Shown here one piece after another: positions 37,463-45,464 of a stretch of DNA of 64,000 nt (within the stretch, counting starts at the first letter, position 1; each line of letters begins with the position of its first letter). The notes below the pieces were generated by a model. The model saw only the letters and a list, made by a program, of their open reading frames with translations. It did not search any database and was not told where the DNA came from. The stretch is from Micromonospora aurantiaca ATCC 27029 (lineage in GTDB: Bacteria; Actinomycetota; Actinomycetes; Mycobacteriales; Micromonosporaceae). The position numbers were made by a program, and so were the translations under genes. The stretch is taken from the NCBI RefSeq assembly GCF_000145235.1, contig NC_014391.1:930001-994000 (forward strand), written 5' to 3'.

Positions 37463-37912
37463 TCAGGCCAGCTCGTCCGGGTCGACCCCGAGCAGATTCG
37501 CCACCTGCTCGATGATCACGTCATGCACCAGGTCGGCGAGGTCCTCGCGATCCATCGCGCGGAACTCCAGCGGTCGCCGGTAGAGCACGATCCGCGGCGG
37601 CACCTCCTGGCGGCCGGGCCGCCCGGGCAGCAGCCGGGCGAGCGGCACCTCGCCGTCCTCCAGCACGTCCGAGTCGTAGACGTTCAGATCCGGCGGGACG
37701 TCCTCGACCGCGAACTCCACCCCGGCCAGCTCCTTGGCGAACCGGCGTTCGAGCGTCTCCACCGTGTCGAGCACCAGATCGTCGAAGACCTCGGCCTTCG
37801 TCCGCGCCAGCGGCACCGTGGCCGGCACCAGCCGCCCGCGCAGCCCGCGACCGTGCCGGTCACGGTGGGTGCGCCGGCCGGAGCCGGGGCGGCGGTTCTG
37901 GGGGCTCGTCAT
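37463..37912 (-). CDS. Metallopeptidase-family (DUF1025-like) protein lacking HExxH
   Basis: A 149-residue protein with a basic N-terminus (NRRPGSGRRTHRDRHGRG), then a zincin-like core (AEVFDDLVLDTVETLERRFA, IVLYRRPLEFRA) ending DLVHDVIIEQVANLLGVDPDEL. Where the family normally has HExxH, this protein has HDVIIEQ, so the zinc site is lost or altered and peptidase activity is doubtful. The ATG at 37912 is supported by a TACCCT box 7 bases upstream. It is transcribed divergently from the DUF3499 gene. Confidence 0.75.
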   Translation of the reverse strand: MTSPQNRRPGSGRRTHRDRHGRGLRGRLVPATVPLARTKAEVFDDLVLDTVETLERRFAKELAGVEFAVEDVPPDLNVYDSDVLEDGEVPLARLLPGRPGRQEVPPRIVLYRRPLEFRAMDREDLADLVHDVIIEQVANLLGVDPDELA

Positions 37913-37919
37913 GACGCAC

Positions 37920-37925
37920 AGGGTA
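37920..37925 (-). promoter_or_regulatory. Leaderless promoter -10 of the metallopeptidase-family gene
   Basis: TACCCT on the minus strand, 7 bases from the ATG. Confidence 0.5.
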
Positions 37926-38053
37926 GCCCGCATCGGCGGTCCACCCGCCGTCGCGCGGCCGTCCGGCGTGCCGCTGCGCCGATCGGAGGAATTGTGATCA
38001 CCATGACGGGCGTGTCGTAACGCGAAGCGGTGCGCCGGACCCGGTAATGGGGA

Positions 38054-38059
38054 TACCCT
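38054..38059 (+). promoter_or_regulatory. Leaderless promoter -10 of the DUF3499 gene
   Basis: TACCCT lies 6 bases before the GTG at 38066. Confidence 0.55.
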
Positions 38060-38065
38060 GCCGCC

Positions 38066-38434
38066 GTGAGGTCACCACGGCGCTGCTCCCGTAACGGCTG
38101 CCCCCGGCAAGCGGTCGCCACATTGACCTATGTCTACAACGAGTCGACGGCGGTGGTGGGCCCGCTCGCGGCGTTCGCCGAACCGCACACGTACGACCTG
38201 TGTGAGCCGCACGCCCGTAGCCTGACCGCCCCGCGCGGCTGGGACGTGGTGCGGCACGAGGGCGAGTTCGAGCCGCCGCCGCCCACCACCGACGACCTGG
38301 TGGCGCTGGCCGAGGCGGTACGCGAGGCCGCACGCCCCGCCCCGCCCCGTCCTCCGGAGGACGAGCCCGCCAAGCCCCAGACCCCCCAGCAGGGCCGCCG
38401 GGGCCACCTCCGGGTCATCCCACCCCACCACTGA
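38066..38434 (+). CDS. DUF3499 domain protein
   Basis: A 122-residue protein whose first 65 residues (RSPRRCSRNGCPRQAVATLT, AEPHTYDLCEPHARSLTAPR) are the DUF3499 domain. Paired cysteines and a Cys-x2-His-like element look like a small metal-binding fold. The C-terminal half is Pro-rich and disordered. The family is nearly universal in actinobacteria but has no established function; it is commonly beside the metallopeptidase-family gene found here divergently. The GTG start is leaderless by -10 spacing. Confidence 0.85.
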   Translation: MRSPRRCSRNGCPRQAVATLTYVYNESTAVVGPLAAFAEPHTYDLCEPHARSLTAPRGWDVVRHEGEFEPPPPTTDDLVALAEAVREAARPAPPRPPEDEPAKPQTPQQGRRGHLRVIPPHH

Positions 38435-38471
38435 CCGACCGCCGTTCAGGCCCGCGGGCCCCGGCCCTCCA

Positions 38472-38535
38472 CCGGTCGATCATGAAGTTGACGGCGTTTT
38501 CGATCTCCCTGAGTGCCGCTAACTTCATGATCAAC
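38472..38535. repeat. Palindromic element in a convergent gap
   Basis: Arms around GATCATGAAGTT (38472-38493) and AACTTCATGATCAACG (38514-38535) pair with a few mismatches. Like the element at 22443-22521 it lies between two convergent gene ends and has a GATCAACGGGG edge. Confidence 0.7.
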
Positions 38536-38563
38536 GGGGTGGGCGCCGGGATGGGTGGCGCGG

Positions 38564-39943
38564 TCAGTGGCCCAGGAAGCGGTTGAAGAGATCGGCTCGG
38601 CGGGACGGGCGGGCGGTGCGGTGCTCGCTCTGGTCGGCTGAGGACATCACCCTCAGGCCGGTGTTCATGGCCAGCCAGCGCAGCGGCTCCGGTTCCCAGT
38701 GGGGGGAGCGGTGCCCGACCCAGGGCAGCGCCGTGAGGTCGCTCTCCACGCCCCGGATCAGGTCGGCGAGCGTACGCCCGGCGAGGTTGCTGGTGCCGAC
38801 GCCGTCACCGACGTAGCCGCCGGCCCAGGCCAGCCCGGTACGCCGGTCCAGCCCCACCGACGCGGCCCAGTCCCGGGCCACGCCGAGCGGCCCGCCCCAG
38901 GCGTGCGTCACCGGCACGTCCGGCCCGAGCACCGGGAACAGCTCCCCGAGCGCCCGGCGCAGCGCCGCGAACACCCGCGGCTCCCGGTCGAAGCCCTGCC
39001 GGACCCGGGAGGCGTAGTGGTAGGGCGCGCCCCGCCCGCCGAACGCGAGCCGGCCGTCGGCGGTGCGCTGGCCGTACACGATGACGTGCCGGTAGTCGGA
39101 GAACGTCTCCCGCTCCGCCAGCCCGATCCGCGCCCACGTCTCCTCGGGCAGCGGCGGGGTGGCCACCATCAGCGAGTAGACGGGCGCCACGGTCCGCCGC
39201 TGACCCGGCAGCCCCGGCGTGTAGCCCTCCGTCGCACGCACCACCACGGGCGCCCGGACCACGCCCGCCGGGGTCACCGCCGCGCCCGGCCGCAGCGCGG
39301 TCACCGGGGTGCGCTCGTGGATGCGTACGCCCCGGCGCTCCACCGCCCGGGCCAGGCCCCGGACCAGCTTCGCCGGGTGTACGGCCGCGCAGTGCGGGGT
39401 GTACGTGCCGCCGCGTACCCCCTCGGCGTTGCAGCGCGCGGCGGCCTTGGCGGCGTCGAGCAGCGTCAGGTCGTCGTCGGTGAGCCCGTGCGCGTGGGCC
39501 TGGGCGACCTCGGCGCGGGCCCGCTGGAGCTGGGCCTCGCCGCGCGCGAGCATCACCGTGCCGCCGGCCCGCCAGTCGCAGTCGATGCCCTCGGCGGCGG
39601 CGACCCGCCCCACCTCGGCGACCGTGTCGTGCATGGCCCGCTGCATGGCCAGTGCCCGGTCCCGGCCGTGCCGCCGGGCCAGCGCCGGCAGCGACGTGGG
39701 GAACAGCGCCGAGCACCAGCCGCCGTTGCGCCCCGACGCGCCGTACCCGGCGATCTCCCGCTCCAGCACGACGACGCGCAACGTGGGGTCGGCCTCGGCC
39801 AGGTACCAGGCCGTCCACAGCCCGGTGTACCCGGCGCCCACGATCGCCACGTCGGCGTCCGTGTCGCCGGGCAACCCGGGTCGCGGTGTCAGCGGTTCGT
39901 CCAGGCCGGACAGCCAGTACGACAGACGCCGGTAGTCGGTCAT
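38564..39943 (-). CDS. FAD-dependent oxidoreductase (PuuB-like)
   Basis: A 459-residue DAO-family flavoprotein. It has a dinucleotide motif at about 32-50 (VAIVGAGYTGLWTAWYLAE), a GRNGGWCSALFP segment after the flavin strand, and a C-terminal GYVGDGVGTSNLAGRTLADL. Homology to PuuB (gamma-glutamylputrescine oxidase) and glycine-oxidase-like enzymes suggests oxidation of a primary or secondary amine. The gene starts 5 bases after the aminotransferase stop codon and is co-transcribed with it. No gamma-glutamylputrescine synthetase is in the window, so the exact amine substrate is open. Confidence 0.85.
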   Translation of the reverse strand: MTDYRRLSYWLSGLDEPLTPRPGLPGDTDADVAIVGAGYTGLWTAWYLAEADPTLRVVVLEREIAGYGASGRNGGWCSALFPTSLPALARRHGRDRALAMQRAMHDTVAEVGRVAAAEGIDCDWRAGGTVMLARGEAQLQRARAEVAQAHAHGLTDDDLTLLDAAKAAARCNAEGVRGGTYTPHCAAVHPAKLVRGLARAVERRGVRIHERTPVTALRPGAAVTPAGVVRAPVVVRATEGYTPGLPGQRRTVAPVYSLMVATPPLPEETWARIGLAERETFSDYRHVIVYGQRTADGRLAFGGRGAPYHYASRVRQGFDREPRVFAALRRALGELFPVLGPDVPVTHAWGGPLGVARDWAASVGLDRRTGLAWAGGYVGDGVGTSNLAGRTLADLIRGVESDLTALPWVGHRSPHWEPEPLRWLAMNTGLRVMSSADQSEHRTARPSRRADLFNRFLGH

Positions 39944-39948
39944 CGGCG

Positions 39949-41295
39949 TCAGAGCCGCGACCACGCCTCGGTCAGCACCGCGCGCAGGATCTGCTCGATC
40001 TCGTCGAAGTGCTGCTGGTCGGCGATCAGCGGCGGGGCGAGCTGCACCACCGGGTCGCCCCGGTCGTCGGCCCGGCAGTAGAGCCCGGCGTCGAACAGCG
40101 CTGTGGACAGGAAGCCGCGCAGCAGCCGCTCGGACTCGGCCTCGTCGAACGTCTCCCGGGTCGTCTTGTCCTTCACCAGCTCGATGCCGTAGAAGTAGCC
40201 GTCGCCCCGGACGTCGCCGACGATCGGCAGGTCGTGCAGCTTCTCCAGGGTGGACCGGAACGCGCCCTCGTTCGCACGGACGTGCCCGATCAGGTCCTCC
40301 CGGGCGAACACCTCCAGGTTGGCCAGCGCGACCGCGCAGGAGACCGGGTGGCCGCCGAACGTCACCCCGTGCGCGAACATGCCGGTCTCGGTGAGGAACG
40401 GCTCCATCAGCCGCTCGCCGGCGATCATCGCGCCGAGCGGGGCGTAGCCGGAGGTGATGCCCTTGGCGGTGGTGATGATGTCCGGCTGGTAGCCGTAGCG
40501 CACGGCGCCGAAGTACTCGCCGAGCCGGCCCCAGGAGCAGATCACTTCGTCGCTGACGAGCAGCACGTCGTACGCGTCGCAGATCTCGCGTACCCGCTCG
40601 AAGTAGCCGGGCGGCGGCGGGAAGCAGCCGCCGGAGTTCTGCACCGGCTCCAGGAAGACGGCGGCGACCGTCTCCGGCCCCTCCCGCTCGATCGCCCGGC
40701 CGATCTCGTCGGCGGCCCAGCGGCCGAACGCCTCGGCGTCGTCGCCGTGCTCGGGGGCCCGGTAGAAGTTGGTGTTCGGCACCTTGATGCCACCGGGTAC
40801 CAGCGGTTCGAAGTCGGTCTTGATGCCGGGCAGGCCGGTGATCGACAGCGCGCCCATCGAGGTGCCGTGGTAGGCGATGTAGCGGCTGACCACCTTGTGC
40901 TTGGTGGGCTTGCCGGTGCGCTTGAAGTAGGCCCGGGCCAGCTTCCACGCCGCCTCGACGGCCTCGGAGCCGCCGGTGGTGAAGAAGACCCGGTTCAGGT
41001 CGCCGGGGGTGAGCGTGGCGATCTTCTCGGCCAGCTCGACGGCCTTCGGGTGGGCGTACGACCAGAGCGGGAAGTAGGCCAGCTCGCCGGCCTGCTTGGC
41101 GGCGGCCTCGGCCAGCTCGGCGCGGCCGTGACCGGCGTTCACCACGAACAGCCCGGCCAGCCCGTCCAGGTAGCGGCGGCCCTGCGCGTCCCAGACGTAC
41201 GCGCCCTCGCCCCGGACGATTGTCGGAACCTCGCCGGCCGGGTAGCTCGCCATGCGGGTGAAGTGCATCCAGAGATGGTCGGTGGCGTTGGCCAT
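39949..41295 (-). CDS. Class-III aminotransferase (putrescine/GABA type)
   Basis: A 448-residue PLP enzyme with the class-III motifs DGLAGLFVVNAGHGRAEL, FFTTGGSEAVEAAWKLAR, LVSDEVICSWGRLG and the PLP-lysine region TTAKGITSGYAPLGA. In this setting it most likely transaminates putrescine or another diamine, as in actinomycete polyamine catabolic clusters; a beta-alanine or omega-amino acid substrate is also possible. I chose the ATG at 41295, which homologues match (ATDHLWMHFTRM), over a start 13 codons upstream. It is the first gene of an operon with the FAD oxidoreductase. Confidence 0.88.
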   Translation of the reverse strand: MANATDHLWMHFTRMASYPAGEVPTIVRGEGAYVWDAQGRRYLDGLAGLFVVNAGHGRAELAEAAAKQAGELAYFPLWSYAHPKAVELAEKIATLTPGDLNRVFFTTGGSEAVEAAWKLARAYFKRTGKPTKHKVVSRYIAYHGTSMGALSITGLPGIKTDFEPLVPGGIKVPNTNFYRAPEHGDDAEAFGRWAADEIGRAIEREGPETVAAVFLEPVQNSGGCFPPPPGYFERVREICDAYDVLLVSDEVICSWGRLGEYFGAVRYGYQPDIITTAKGITSGYAPLGAMIAGERLMEPFLTETGMFAHGVTFGGHPVSCAVALANLEVFAREDLIGHVRANEGAFRSTLEKLHDLPIVGDVRGDGYFYGIELVKDKTTRETFDEAESERLLRGFLSTALFDAGLYCRADDRGDPVVQLAPPLIADQQHFDEIEQILRAVLTEAWSRL

Positions 41296-41421
41296 GTCAG
41301 CCCCATCGGGTCTCGGGCCGGTCAGGGGTGACACCGGCCGCTCTGCCCACGGTTATCCCACAGGCGATGCCGATAAGGCAAGCGAACAAGCTTCAGCGCG
41401 ACGGATTCAGCGCCATATCAC

Positions 41422-41438
41422 TTTCCTGCCGACGGAAT
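41422..41438. promoter_or_regulatory. Candidate Lrp-type site before the aminotransferase operon
   Basis: TTTCCTGCCGACGGAAT contains one perfect CGGAAT half-site and a degenerate partner. A further CGGATT lies at 41403. It resembles the perfect palindrome at 42033-42048 on the other side of the lrp gene. Confidence 0.4.
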
Positions 41439-41443
41439 CCGCA

Positions 41444-41956
41444 TCAGGCGGTGCCCCAGCTGTAGGTCTGCTTGCGCAGCTTCAGGTAGACGAACGCCTC
41501 GGTGGAGAGCACCCCGGGCACGCCGCGCAGCTTCTGGAGGATCTCCAGCAGGTGTGCGTCGTTGCGGCAGACCACCTCGGCCAGCAGGTCGAACGAGCCG
41601 GCGGTGATGACCACGTAGTCGATCTCCTCGAACTCGGCCAGCCGGTCGGCGACGGGTTCCAGGTCGCCGTCGGTGCGCAGCCCGATCATGGCCTGGCGGG
41701 GGAAGCCGAGCTGGAGCGGATCGGTGACCGCGACGATCTGCATGACGCCCGCGTCGAGCAGCCGTTGCACCCGCTGGCGTACCGCCGCCTCGGAGAGGCC
41801 GACCGCCTTGCCGATGCTCGCGTACGGGCGGCGCCCGTCCTCCTGGAGCTGCTCGATGATCTGCTTGGCCACGTCGTCGAGCAGAGCGTGATTGGCTCCT
41901 TCACGCACCGTGACCCGGCGGGCGCCGTTGGAGTTCTCCTGGTGCCGGTTGACCAT
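41444..41956 (-). CDS. Lrp/AsnC-family regulator
   Basis: A 170-residue protein with an N-terminal winged helix-turn-helix (LDDVAKQIIEQLQEDGRRPY, then GLSEAAVRQRVQRLLDAGVM) and a C-terminal RAM ligand domain (GSFDLLAEVVCRNDAHLLEI). Lrp/AsnC proteins bind amino acids or related amines and form octameric discs. Its position between the aminotransferase operon and the divergent transporter operon marks it as the likely local regulator of polyamine use. The ATG follows GAGGAGCGTCG. A few extra N-terminal residues (about 1-22) precede the helix-turn-helix. Confidence 0.9.
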   Translation of the reverse strand: MVNRHQENSNGARRVTVREGANHALLDDVAKQIIEQLQEDGRRPYASIGKAVGLSEAAVRQRVQRLLDAGVMQIVAVTDPLQLGFPRQAMIGLRTDGDLEPVADRLAEFEEIDYVVITAGSFDLLAEVVCRNDAHLLEILQKLRGVPGVLSTEAFVYLKLRKQTYSWGTA

Positions 41957-41987
41957 CGACGCTCCTCGTGTCCGATTCTCCGTGTTG

Positions 41988-41993
41988 AGCGTA
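41988..41993 (-). promoter_or_regulatory. -10 box of the lrp gene
   Basis: TACGCT on the minus strand gives a leader of about 25 bases with a GAGGAG ribosome site. Confidence 0.45.
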
Positions 41994-42032
41994 GTGCCCC
42001 GCGCAGTCTGGCGTATTTCGTGGCGACTGGCT

Positions 42033-42048
42033 ATTCCGGCAACGGAAT
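42033..42048. promoter_or_regulatory. Palindromic operator between lrp and the transporter operon
   Basis: ATTCCGGCAACGGAAT is a perfect inverted repeat with 6-base arms and a 4-base centre. It sits about 60 bases upstream of the inferred lrp start and about 114 bases before the potD-like ATG. It is a candidate Lrp site. Confidence 0.55.
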
Positions 42049-42161
42049 CCCTTGTGAGAGAGGTTTTCTCATGTCAGGATCAGTCGTCCATCGCCACTGA
42101 CCCTCCCGCCGGCGCGCCGCCCCCGTCCCGCCGCCGACGATGCCCCCCAAGGAGTCGTCAC

Positions 42162-43346
42162 ATGCGTAGTCCCCTCCGGCCCCTCACCCGGCGTGGTCTG
42201 CTCACCGGGACCGTCGGCTCGGCCGCGCTGCTCGCCACCGCGGGCACCCTGGCCGGCTGCGGGACCAATGGCGCCCAGCAGACCGAAGCCGGATGCAAGA
42301 GCGAGGATCTGTCCGCCACCGAGAAGAAGGTCGCCTTCTCGAACTGGCCGCAGTACATGGACACCGACGAGAAGGACGAGTCCAAGCGCCCCACGCTCGA
42401 TGCGTTCGTCGCCGCGTCGGGCATCCAGGTGACGTACACCGAGGACGTCAACGACAACAACGAGTTCTTCGGCAAGGTGCGCAACCAGCTCGCCGGGTGT
42501 CAGAGCACCGGCCGGGACATCATGGTGCTCACCGACTGGATGGCCGCCCGGATGATCCGCCTCGGCTGGGTGCAGAAGCTCGACAAGTCGAAGATGCCCA
42601 ACGTCGAGGCGAACCTGCTGTCGTCGCTGCGCGGGCGCTCCTTCGACGCCGAGACCCAGCTCGCGGTCCCGTGGCAGTCCGGGCTGGCCGGGCTCGCGTA
42701 CAACGCGAAGGTCGCCAAGGAGATCCGCACCGTCGACGAGCTGCTCACCCGCCCCGATCTCAAGGGCAAGGTGACAGTGCTGTCGGAGATGCGCGACACC
42801 ATCGGCCTGCTGCTCCAGTCGCTCGGCCACGACCCGGCCAAGTTCACCCCGGCCCAGTTCGACGACGCGCTGAACAAGCTGAAGAAGGCGGTGGACAGCA
42901 AGCAGATCCGGCGGTTCACCGGCAACGACTACGCGCCCGACCTGGCCAAGGGCGACATCGCCGCGTGTATCGGCTGGTCCGGCGACGTCGTGCAGCTCGG
43001 CTTCGAGGACGACAAGATCAAGTTCGTGGTGCCCGAGTCCGGCGTGATGCTCTGGTCGGACAACATGCTGGTGCCGAACAAGGCCACCCACAAGGCCAAC
43101 GCCGAGGCGTTGATGAACCACTACTACGACCCGGCGGTGGCGGCGAAGCTGGCCGCGTACGTCAACTACATCTGCCCCGTGCAGGGCGCGCAGGCCGAGA
43201 TGGAGAAGATCGACCCGGATCTGGCGACCAACCCGCTGATCTTCCCGGACGACACGATGCTGTCCAAGGCCAAGGTCTTCATGGCGCTCGACGAAGCGCA
43301 GGAGAAGGAGTACGAGACCAAGTTCCAGCAGGTGATCGGCGCGTGA
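42162..43346 (+). CDS. Polyamine ABC transporter substrate-binding lipoprotein (PotD-like)
   Basis: A 394-residue lipoprotein. A twin-arginine (RPLTRRGLLTG) signal leads to a lipobox LAGC with the modified cysteine at residue 33, so it is Tat-exported and membrane-anchored. The mature part has the periplasmic-binding type II pattern of spermidine/putrescine receptors (VAFSNWPQYMDTDEKDE, IMVLTDWMAARMIRLGW, AVPWQSGLAGLAYN, ACIGWSGDVVQLGF). The ATG follows AAGGAG. It is the first gene of a seven-gene coupled operon ending in agmatinase. Confidence 0.92.
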   Translation: MRSPLRPLTRRGLLTGTVGSAALLATAGTLAGCGTNGAQQTEAGCKSEDLSATEKKVAFSNWPQYMDTDEKDESKRPTLDAFVAASGIQVTYTEDVNDNNEFFGKVRNQLAGCQSTGRDIMVLTDWMAARMIRLGWVQKLDKSKMPNVEANLLSSLRGRSFDAETQLAVPWQSGLAGLAYNAKVAKEIRTVDELLTRPDLKGKVTVLSEMRDTIGLLLQSLGHDPAKFTPAQFDDALNKLKKAVDSKQIRRFTGNDYAPDLAKGDIAACIGWSGDVVQLGFEDDKIKFVVPESGVMLWSDNMLVPNKATHKANAEALMNHYYDPAVAAKLAAYVNYICPVQGAQAEMEKIDPDLATNPLIFPDDTMLSKAKVFMALDEAQEKEYETKFQQVIGA

Positions 43347-44500
43347 AGGGGCAGCAGACCCCGGCCGGTGACCTGCGACTGGTCGACCTGACCAAGCGGT
43401 TCGGCGTCTTCACCGCCGTCGACGACCTCACCCTCACGATCCCGCAGGGCTCGTTCTTCGCCCTGCTCGGCGCGTCCGGCTGCGGCAAGACCACCACACT
43501 GCGGATGATCGCCGGGCTGGAGCAGCCCACGAGCGGGCAGGTGCTGCTCGGCGAGCAGGACATCGCCGGGCTGCGGCCGTACAAGCGGCCGGTGAACACC
43601 GTCTTCCAGAGCTACGCCCTCTTCCCGCACCTGGACATCCACGAGAACGTGGCGTTCGGGCTGCGCCGCCGCGGCATCCGCAAGGTGAGCGACCAGGTGG
43701 AGCGGATGCTCGCCCTGGTGCAGCTTGAAGGGTACGGGCGGCGCCGCCCGGCCCAGCTCTCCGGCGGCCAGCAGCAGCGCGTCGCGCTGGCCCGGGCGCT
43801 CATCAACCACCCGCAGGTGCTGTTGCTCGACGAGCCGCTCGGCGCGCTCGACCTCAAGCTGCGCCGGCAGATGCAGATTGAGCTGAAGCGGATCCAGACC
43901 GAGGTCGGCATCACGTTCGTGCACGTCACCCACGACCAGGAGGAGGCCATGACGATGGCCGACACGGTCGCGGTGATGAACGCCGGCCGGATCGAGCAAC
44001 TCGGTGCGCCCGCCGACATCTACGAGTACCCGGCCACCGCGTTCGTGGCGAACTTCCTCGGCCAGTCCAACCTGCTCGCCGCCGAAGCCGGCGGTCGCGC
44101 CGCCGACGACGTGCTGGTCACGGCGCACGGCTCGCGCTTCTCGGTGCCCGCCGGGCGGGCCCGGCTCACCGACGGGCCGGCCTTCCTCGGCGTACGTCCG
44201 GAGAAGCTGCACCTGGCCGACGGCCCGGACGGGGTGCCGGCCGGGCACCAGCACGTCGGCGGCATCGTCACCGACACCTCCTACGTCGGGGTGAGCACCC
44301 AGTACCTGGTGCGCACCGCGTGGGGCAGCGAGCTGTCCGCGTTCGCCGCGAACAGCGGGCTGGGCGGCCGCCTCGCCGTCGGTACGGCGGTGACCGCGCA
44401 CTGGGATCCGCGGCACGCGTTCCTGCTGCCCCGGGCCGCCGGTGAGGACGACCAGACCGCGCCGCTGCTCGACGAGCCGCCGGTGGGTGCGTCGGCATGA
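43343..44500 (+). CDS. potA: Polyamine ABC transporter ATPase (PotA-like)
   Basis: A 385-residue ABC ATPase with Walker A GASGCGKTTT, Q-loop FQSYALFPHL, signature LSGGQQQRVALARAL, Walker B VLLLDEPLGALD and the His-loop HVTHDQEEA, followed by a TOBE domain (FLGVRPEKLHLA). It powers import with the two permeases downstream. The GTG start overlaps the upstream stop as GTGA, giving translational coupling. Confidence 0.95.
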   Translation: MKGQQTPAGDLRLVDLTKRFGVFTAVDDLTLTIPQGSFFALLGASGCGKTTTLRMIAGLEQPTSGQVLLGEQDIAGLRPYKRPVNTVFQSYALFPHLDIHENVAFGLRRRGIRKVSDQVERMLALVQLEGYGRRRPAQLSGGQQQRVALARALINHPQVLLLDEPLGALDLKLRRQMQIELKRIQTEVGITFVHVTHDQEEAMTMADTVAVMNAGRIEQLGAPADIYEYPATAFVANFLGQSNLLAAEAGGRAADDVLVTAHGSRFSVPAGRARLTDGPAFLGVRPEKLHLADGPDGVPAGHQHVGGIVTDTSYVGVSTQYLVRTAWGSELSAFAANSGLGGRLAVGTAVTAHWDPRHAFLLPRAAGEDDQTAPLLDEPPVGASA

Positions 44501-45405
44501 GCGCGCTGGCCCACGTACCGACCTCCGCCGGGAAGCCGGTGCCGCCGCCGGTGCGGCGCGGGCGCAGCCGCCTCCTGCCGTACCTGTTGCTGCTGCCCGG
44601 CGCGGTCTGGCTGCTCGTCTTCTTCGCGCTCCCGCTGGTGCAGCTCGCCTCGGCCAGCCTCTACGACCCGGCCGGCTCGCTCTCCACCGGGTACGCCATG
44701 ACCTGGGCGTTCAGCAACTACCCGGACGCGTTGCAGGCGTACTGGCCGCAGTTCTCCCGGTCGTTCCTCTACTCGGCCATCGCGCTGGTGCTCGCGTTGC
44801 TGATGGGCTATCCGCTGGCGTACGCGATCGCGCAGAAGGCCGGCCGGTGGAAGAACCTGCTGCTGGTCGCGGTGGTCGCGCCGATGTTCACCAGCTTCCT
44901 GGTGCGCACGCTGGCCTGGAAGACCATCCTGTCGGACAACGGCGCGCTGGTCGGGCTGCTGCGCGACGTGCACCTGCTCGGCCCGGACGGCCGGCTGCTC
45001 GCCACCCCGATCGCCGTTGTGCTCGGCCTGACGTACAACTTCCTGCCGTTCCTGGTGCTGCCGCTGTACGCGAGCCTGGAGCGGCTCGATTCCCGGCTGC
45101 TGGAGGCGGCGAGCGACCTGTACGCGAGCCCGCTGCGCGCGTTCGCCAAGGTCACGCTGCCGCTGTCGATGCCCGGTCTGATCGCCGGCACGCTGCTGTT
45201 CTTCATCCCGGCCACCGGTGACTACATCAACGCCGAGCTGCTCGGTACGCCGAACGAGTACATGATCGGCAACGTCATCGACTCGGCGTTCCTGGTCCGG
45301 CTGGACTATCCGCAGGGCGCGGCGCTGTCGTTCCTGCTGATGGCCGCGATCCTGGCGATCGTCTTCGTCTACCTGCGGAAGGCCGGCACGGAGGAGGTTC
45401 TGTGA
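44497..45405 (+). CDS. potB: Polyamine ABC transporter permease (PotB-like)
   Basis: A 302-residue inner-membrane permease with six predicted membrane segments and the EAA-type cytoplasmic loop (LLEAASDLYASPLRAFAKVT then LPLSMPGLIAG) that contacts the ATPase. Its ATG overlaps the potA-like stop (ATGA). Its own stop is contained in GTGA, which also opens a 20-codon mini-ORF leading to the second permease. Confidence 0.93.
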   Translation: MSALAHVPTSAGKPVPPPVRRGRSRLLPYLLLLPGAVWLLVFFALPLVQLASASLYDPAGSLSTGYAMTWAFSNYPDALQAYWPQFSRSFLYSAIALVLALLMGYPLAYAIAQKAGRWKNLLLVAVVAPMFTSFLVRTLAWKTILSDNGALVGLLRDVHLLGPDGRLLATPIAVVLGLTYNFLPFLVLPLYASLERLDSRLLEAASDLYASPLRAFAKVTLPLSMPGLIAGTLLFFIPATGDYINAELLGTPNEYMIGNVIDSAFLVRLDYPQGAALSFLLMAAILAIVFVYLRKAGTEEVL

Positions 45406-45464
45406 GCGCGAGGAGCGCAGCGAAGCGGAGCCCCGCAGTCGCGAACGAAAGGCGGGCGCTGTGA
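45402..45464 (+). CDS. 20-codon bridging mini-ORF (repeat-derived) between permease genes
   Basis: GTG at 45402 overlaps the potB stop (GTGA) and opens VSARSAAKRSPAVANERR plus two residues; its TGA at 45462-45464 overlaps the potC GTG start, again as GTGA. The intervening 59 bases look like an insertion that duplicated the coupling junction. From memory, sequences of this type (GCGAGGAGCGCAGCG ... GCAGTCGCGAACGAAA) recur at gene starts in Micromonosporaceae; this was not searched. Its role may be only to keep ribosomes coupled. Confidence 0.55.
   Translation: MSARSAAKRSPAVANERRAL

Noticed and set aside
37994..38020. Tiny ORF with a perfect GGAGGAATT ribosome site before the DUF3499 gene
   Set aside because: It has only eight codons and stops well before the leaderless DUF3499 transcript would begin; chance is the simpler reading.
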